From NCBI GenBank assembly GCA_913043075.1, contig CAJWLI010000001.1:1-28053 (forward strand): DNA of 28,053 bases, given 5' to 3'. The notes under the pieces are model-generated. The model did no database searches and was not told where the DNA came from. It saw only the letters and a list, made by a program, of their open reading frames with translations. The stretch is from an uncultured Gammaproteobacteria bacterium. Its GTDB lineage: Bacteria > Pseudomonadota > Gammaproteobacteria > Pseudomonadales > Azotimanducaceae. Positions 25,337-28,053 of the stretch are shown one piece after another. A program made the position numbers and the translations under genes. Position 1 is the first letter of the stretch, and each line of letters opens with the position of its first letter.

Positions 25337-26347
25337 CTAATAAGAACTGTCTGTAAAACTATCACGTTTACCAGATATTTTCTTCAGCCGCTCTTTTTTT
25401 TCTCGTTTTCGATTTTTTTGATCTTTTTTGGCTTCCTCGCCTAAATGAATTTCTTTTCGCTGTGCTGCAAGGTTAATTTGTTTTTGTCGTTCCCTAAACC
25501 TCAATCTATCGTGATCTGTCTTAGTCTCTATGCAATGAGGACAACTAATCCCTTTTACGAAATCTTGGCTTAACTTATCTTCTTTGCTTATTGGTGTTCG
25601 GCAGGCATGGCACTGCTCGAATGAGCCCTCTTGAAGATCCTGGTCTACGGTTACTCTATTGTCGAAGACAAAACACTCTCCGTTCCAGAGGGATTTCTCC
25701 GTCGGAACCTCTTCAAGATACTTAAGTATACCTCCCTCCAAATGAAACACGTTTTCAAAACCATTTTCCTTCAAAAAAGAAGTAGACTTTTCGCAACGTA
25801 TACCTCCCGTGCAAAACATTGCTATTTTTTTCTCGCTTTTGTTTTTTAAATAGGTCTTTGCGAATTTCGGAAATTCCCTGAATGTTTTTGTTCCCGGATT
25901 AATCGCGCCCGGGAAGGTTCCAACTTTTATTTCATATTCATTTCGAGTGTCTATTAAAATAACGTTCGGATCCGAGATCATCTCATTCCAGTCTTCAGGC
26001 TTGATATAGGTCCCAGCAGAGGCGAGAGGATCAATGTCAGGCAAACCCATGGTTACGATTTCACGTTTTATTTTTACAGTCCTTCGTAAGAAGGGTTGTT
26101 GACTTGTTACCGATTTTTTCACTGACAGTTTTTTAAAACCCTTTTGTGAAAGGAAGACTAAAAAATCATTAATGCCGGTCTCACGGCCGGAGACCGTACC
26201 ATTGATCCCCTCTCTCGCGATTAAAACAGTTCCTCGAATAGAGTTTTGTTCAAAGATTGCATCTATTTCTTTGCGTAGGCTCTCTAAATTATCCGTTTTT
26301 ATGAACTGGTAGATAGCGCATACGACAAACTTTTCTTCGTCTTCCAA
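25337..26347 (-). CDS. trhO: tRNA uridine(34) hydroxylase TrhO (rhodanese-type)
   Basis: A 336-aa YceA/TrhO protein, which uses oxygen to hydroxylate U34 of certain tRNAs to 5-hydroxyuridine, the first step toward cmo5U/mo5U. It has an N-terminal ferredoxin-like acylphosphatase-type domain (RGTVLIAREGINGTVSG at about 38-54), a rhodanese domain with active C179 in MFCTGGIRCEKS, and a C-terminal pair CHAC and CPHC that could bind metal, followed by a strongly basic tail. The start is TTG at 26347, supported by AGGAAGG nine bases upstream. It leads a minus-strand series with the ACAD gene. This is a translation-related gene with no obvious tie to lipid catabolism. Confidence 0.92.
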   Translation of the reverse strand: MEDEEKFVVCAIYQFIKTDNLESLRKEIDAIFEQNSIRGTVLIAREGINGTVSGRETGINDFLVFLSQKGFKKLSVKKSVTSQQPFLRRTVKIKREIVTMGLPDIDPLASAGTYIKPEDWNEMISDPNVILIDTRNEYEIKVGTFPGAINPGTKTFREFPKFAKTYLKNKSEKKIAMFCTGGIRCEKSTSFLKENGFENVFHLEGGILKYLEEVPTEKSLWNGECFVFDNRVTVDQDLQEGSFEQCHACRTPISKEDKLSQDFVKGISCPHCIETKTDHDRLRFRERQKQINLAAQRKEIHLGEEAKKDQKNRKREKKERLKKISGKRDSFTDSSY

Positions 26348-26356
26348 TCGTTTTAA

Positions 26357-26363
26357 CCTTCCT
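26357..26363 (-). promoter_or_regulatory. Ribosome-binding site supporting a TTG start for trhO
   Basis: On the minus strand AGGAAGG lies 9 bases before the TTG at 26347. No in-frame ATG lies near, so the TTG is the likely start. Confidence 0.55.
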
Positions 26364-26385
26364 GCTTTTTTTATATCAATCTAGT

Positions 26386-26413
26386 AGTATATTATCATTC
26401 GATTCGCTGTGAA
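26386..26413 (-). promoter_or_regulatory. Candidate sigma-70 promoter for trhO and following genes
   Basis: On the minus strand TTCACA (26413-26408, five of six) and TATACT (26391-26386, five of six) are separated by 16 bp. Transcription would start near 26379, giving a leader of about 30 bases with the AGGAAGG site. This is the best promoter match seen in the window. The MaoC gene on the other strand starts only 24 bp beyond the -35 box. Confidence 0.5.
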
Positions 26414-26436
26414 TAACCTTTATTGAGGAGAGAAGT

Positions 26437-27273
26437 ATGGCCATAGATCCTAATGCTGTTGGACAAAGAGGGCAGCCATCTAATAGAAGTTGGAACTCAA
26501 AAGATGCGCTACTCTATGCGGTCGGAATTGGTGCCGGCATTGATGAGCTGCAATATACAACGGAAAATACTAAAGATGTTGTTCAAAAAGTTTTTCCTAC
26601 GTTTGCAGTGATTATAGGAGGCGGCGGCATCCCAATGAAAGAGGTCGGATCTTTTAACCCTGCCCTGATGGTTCACGGAGAACAAGGAATTGAGTTGCTG
26701 GGAGAGATTCCACCTGATGGAGAGATTGAGAGTGTCGGAGAATGTAGCGCGATTTGGGACAAAGGTTCTGCTGCAGTCTTGGAGTTTACTTCTGAATCTC
26801 GTAACGTTAAGACAGGGGAACCGCTTCTGCGAACTAAGACCTCACTTTTTTGTCGCGGTGAAGGAGGTTGGGGAGGCGATCGTGGTCCATCAGACAAACT
26901 AGAATTTCCGGACAGATCTCCAGATAAAAAAATCACATATGCCACCCGAGAAGACCAAGCTCTAACATATCGACTTTCAGGAGATCGTAATCCCCTTCAC
27001 TCTGATCCATCTTTTGCCGCAATGGGCGGGTTTGACAAACCCATCCTTCATGGTTTGTGCACATATGGTATAACGGGAAGAGCTTTGCTCCATGGGTTGT
27101 GTGAAGGTGATGCAGGCCGCTTCCTTTCAATGAACGCGAGATTTTCAAAACCAGTGATTCCTGGCGATTCGCTGACAGTCTCTATGTGGATAGTTGGAAA
27201 AAAAGCTCTTTTTCGCACTGAAAATCAAAACAACGAGATTGTGATTGATCAAGGAGAATTTAGTTTTTCTTGA
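26437..27273 (+). CDS. MaoC-type enoyl-CoA hydratase 2
   Basis: A 278-aa double hot-dog (R)-specific enoyl-CoA hydratase 2, adding water to a trans-2-enoyl-CoA. The hydratase 2 motif YRLSGDRNPLHSDPSFA is at residues 178-194 with catalytic D183, N185 and H188, and HGLCTYG follows. The N-terminal half carries a degenerate hot-dog (LLYAVGIGAG, VFPTFAVI, IWDKGSAAVLEF, RGEGGWGGDRGP). This architecture and the sequence blocks resemble, by memory, full-length mycobacterial proteins such as Rv3538 (cholesterol region) and Rv3389c. An excellent GAGGAGAG site precedes the ATG. It is divergent from trhO. It would act between the ACAD and a 3-hydroxyacyl-CoA dehydrogenase (one of the SDRs), with the thiolase last. 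Confidence 0.93.
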   Translation: MAIDPNAVGQRGQPSNRSWNSKDALLYAVGIGAGIDELQYTTENTKDVVQKVFPTFAVIIGGGGIPMKEVGSFNPALMVHGEQGIELLGEIPPDGEIESVGECSAIWDKGSAAVLEFTSESRNVKTGEPLLRTKTSLFCRGEGGWGGDRGPSDKLEFPDRSPDKKITYATREDQALTYRLSGDRNPLHSDPSFAAMGGFDKPILHGLCTYGITGRALLHGLCEGDAGRFLSMNARFSKPVIPGDSLTVSMWIVGKKALFRTENQNNEIVIDQGEFSFS

Positions 27274-27361
27274 AAAGATTCTTATTAAACAGTGATCTAA
27301 GTTAACTGATGTAGGCTAATAGGCATCTTCTTAGTAACGGTCTAATAAAAGAGTGATTTGT

Positions 27362-28053
27362 ATGAGTGGAAATTACGTTTGGATATTGGCTATTTTAGCG
27401 AGTGTACTCTTTGGTTTTTTGCTAGCTTGGGCTGGTAGCGATGGAAGTATGCAAATCTATGGATTGCCTCTTTTTTCTATTTCGGTGGTCTTCGCCTTTC
27501 TTATTCAGTGGATTTGTTTCGTCCCCTCTTTTCTTTTTCAGACAGAGAAATATTTTGATCTTACGGGCAGCTTAACCTATGTCTCGATAATAATTTTTGC
27601 TTTGGTAATGTCGGATGATCTGGGAGCGCGAAAACTTACGATAGGGATTTTTGTTCTTTTGTGGGCATTTCGATTGGGAACATTTTTGTTTTCTCGAATT
27701 AGATCAGCTGGTGAAGACTCCAGATTTAAAGTGATTAAAACTAATTTCTTCCAATTTTTGATGACCTGGTCTCTTCAGGGGCTTTGGGTTTGCGTCACTT
27801 GTGGTGCTGCTCTGGCAGCCATTACCTCTGATAAACAAAACTCTTTGGGTGTTTTCTTTTTCGTGGGGTCTGCTTTTTGGTTGGTAGGTTTTTTCGTTGA
27901 AGTATTGGCTGATCACCAGAAATCTGAATTTAATCGAGAGCTGGAGAATTCTGGAAAGTTTGTTCACACAGGGTTGTGGGCTTGGTCTAGGCATCCTAAC
28001 TACTTCGGTGAAATTATGCTTTGGTCAGGGTTAGCAGTTGTTGCTTTGCCTGT
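27362..28053 (+). CDS. DUF1295 membrane protein (3' partial)
   Basis: An open frame from ATG at 27362 runs off the right edge after 230 codons. It encodes a multi-pass inner-membrane protein with hydrophobic segments from about residue 6 (VWILAILASVLFGFLLAW) and around 37, 70, 88, 135 and 158. SRIRSAGEDSRF, FFVEVLADHQKSEF and WSRHPNYFGEI are the DUF1295 (PF06966) signature, a family in the steroid 5-alpha-reductase/ICMT-like superfamily. Characterised members of the superfamily are NADPH-dependent reductases or methyltransferases; the function of this one is unknown. The start has only a weak GAG purine site. It lies 88 bp after the MaoC gene on the same strand. Confidence 0.9.
   Translation, partial: MSGNYVWILAILASVLFGFLLAWAGSDGSMQIYGLPLFSISVVFAFLIQWICFVPSFLFQTEKYFDLTGSLTYVSIIIFALVMSDDLGARKLTIGIFVLLWAFRLGTFLFSRIRSAGEDSRFKVIKTNFFQFLMTWSLQGLWVCVTCGAALAAITSDKQNSLGVFFFVGSAFWLVGFFVEVLADHQKSEFNRELENSGKFVHTGLWAWSRHPNYFGEIMLWSGLAVVALP

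Overview
The window looks like a chromosomal stretch from a proteobacterium, most likely a free-living (possibly marine) gammaproteobacterial lineage. Evidence: dense gene packing, moderate GC judged by eye, frequent GTG/TTG starts, and housekeeping families common in Proteobacteria (YaiI/DUF188, SirB1-like, TrhO/YceA, a FemAB-like GNAT). The taxonomic call is an inference. I see no rRNA, tRNA, CRISPR array, insertion sequence or phage gene, and no gene-free stretch above 300 bases.

Region 1 (1-9259, + strand) is a compact run of eight genes: cofE (5' end outside the window), cofD, cofC, a CofG-CofH fusion (fbiC), three different LLM-class (F420-dependent type) oxidoreductases and a FemAB-like acyl/aminoacyltransferase. 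It encodes four core enzymes of coenzyme F420 biosynthesis directly followed by likely F420 users. F420 is classically an actinobacterial and archaeal cofactor, so a full cassette here is notable.

Region 2 (9368-20311) mixes strands. It holds YaiI and an atypical SDR (a pair overlapping by 4 bp), a FadA5-like thiolase, a cytochrome P450, a spinster-type MFS transporter, a second SDR next to GTP-dependent PEP carboxykinase, an acyl-CoA synthetase, and a divergent class III CoA-transferase.

Region 3 (20308-28053) holds a quinone-oxidoreductase-like MDR enzyme, an APH-fold kinase of the ACAD10/11 type, a minus-strand series trhO - acyl-CoA dehydrogenase - nitroreductase - SirB1-like protein, a MaoC-type hydratase 2, and the start of a DUF1295 membrane protein that runs off the window.

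Read together, the catabolic genes (P450, CoA ligase, CoA-transferase, ACAD, hydratase 2, SDRs, thiolase) form a plausible activation and beta-oxidation set for a hydrophobic acid or sterol/terpenoid-like side chain. PEP carboxykinase would turn the products to gluconeogenesis. Three members (the third LLM enzyme, the thiolase, the MaoC protein) resemble proteins of the mycobacterial cholesterol region (Rv3520c, FadA5, Rv3538), by remembered family resemblance and not by a search. The main hypothesis is an F420-linked lipid or sterol catabolic island in a proteobacterium. The substrate cannot be read from the sequence.
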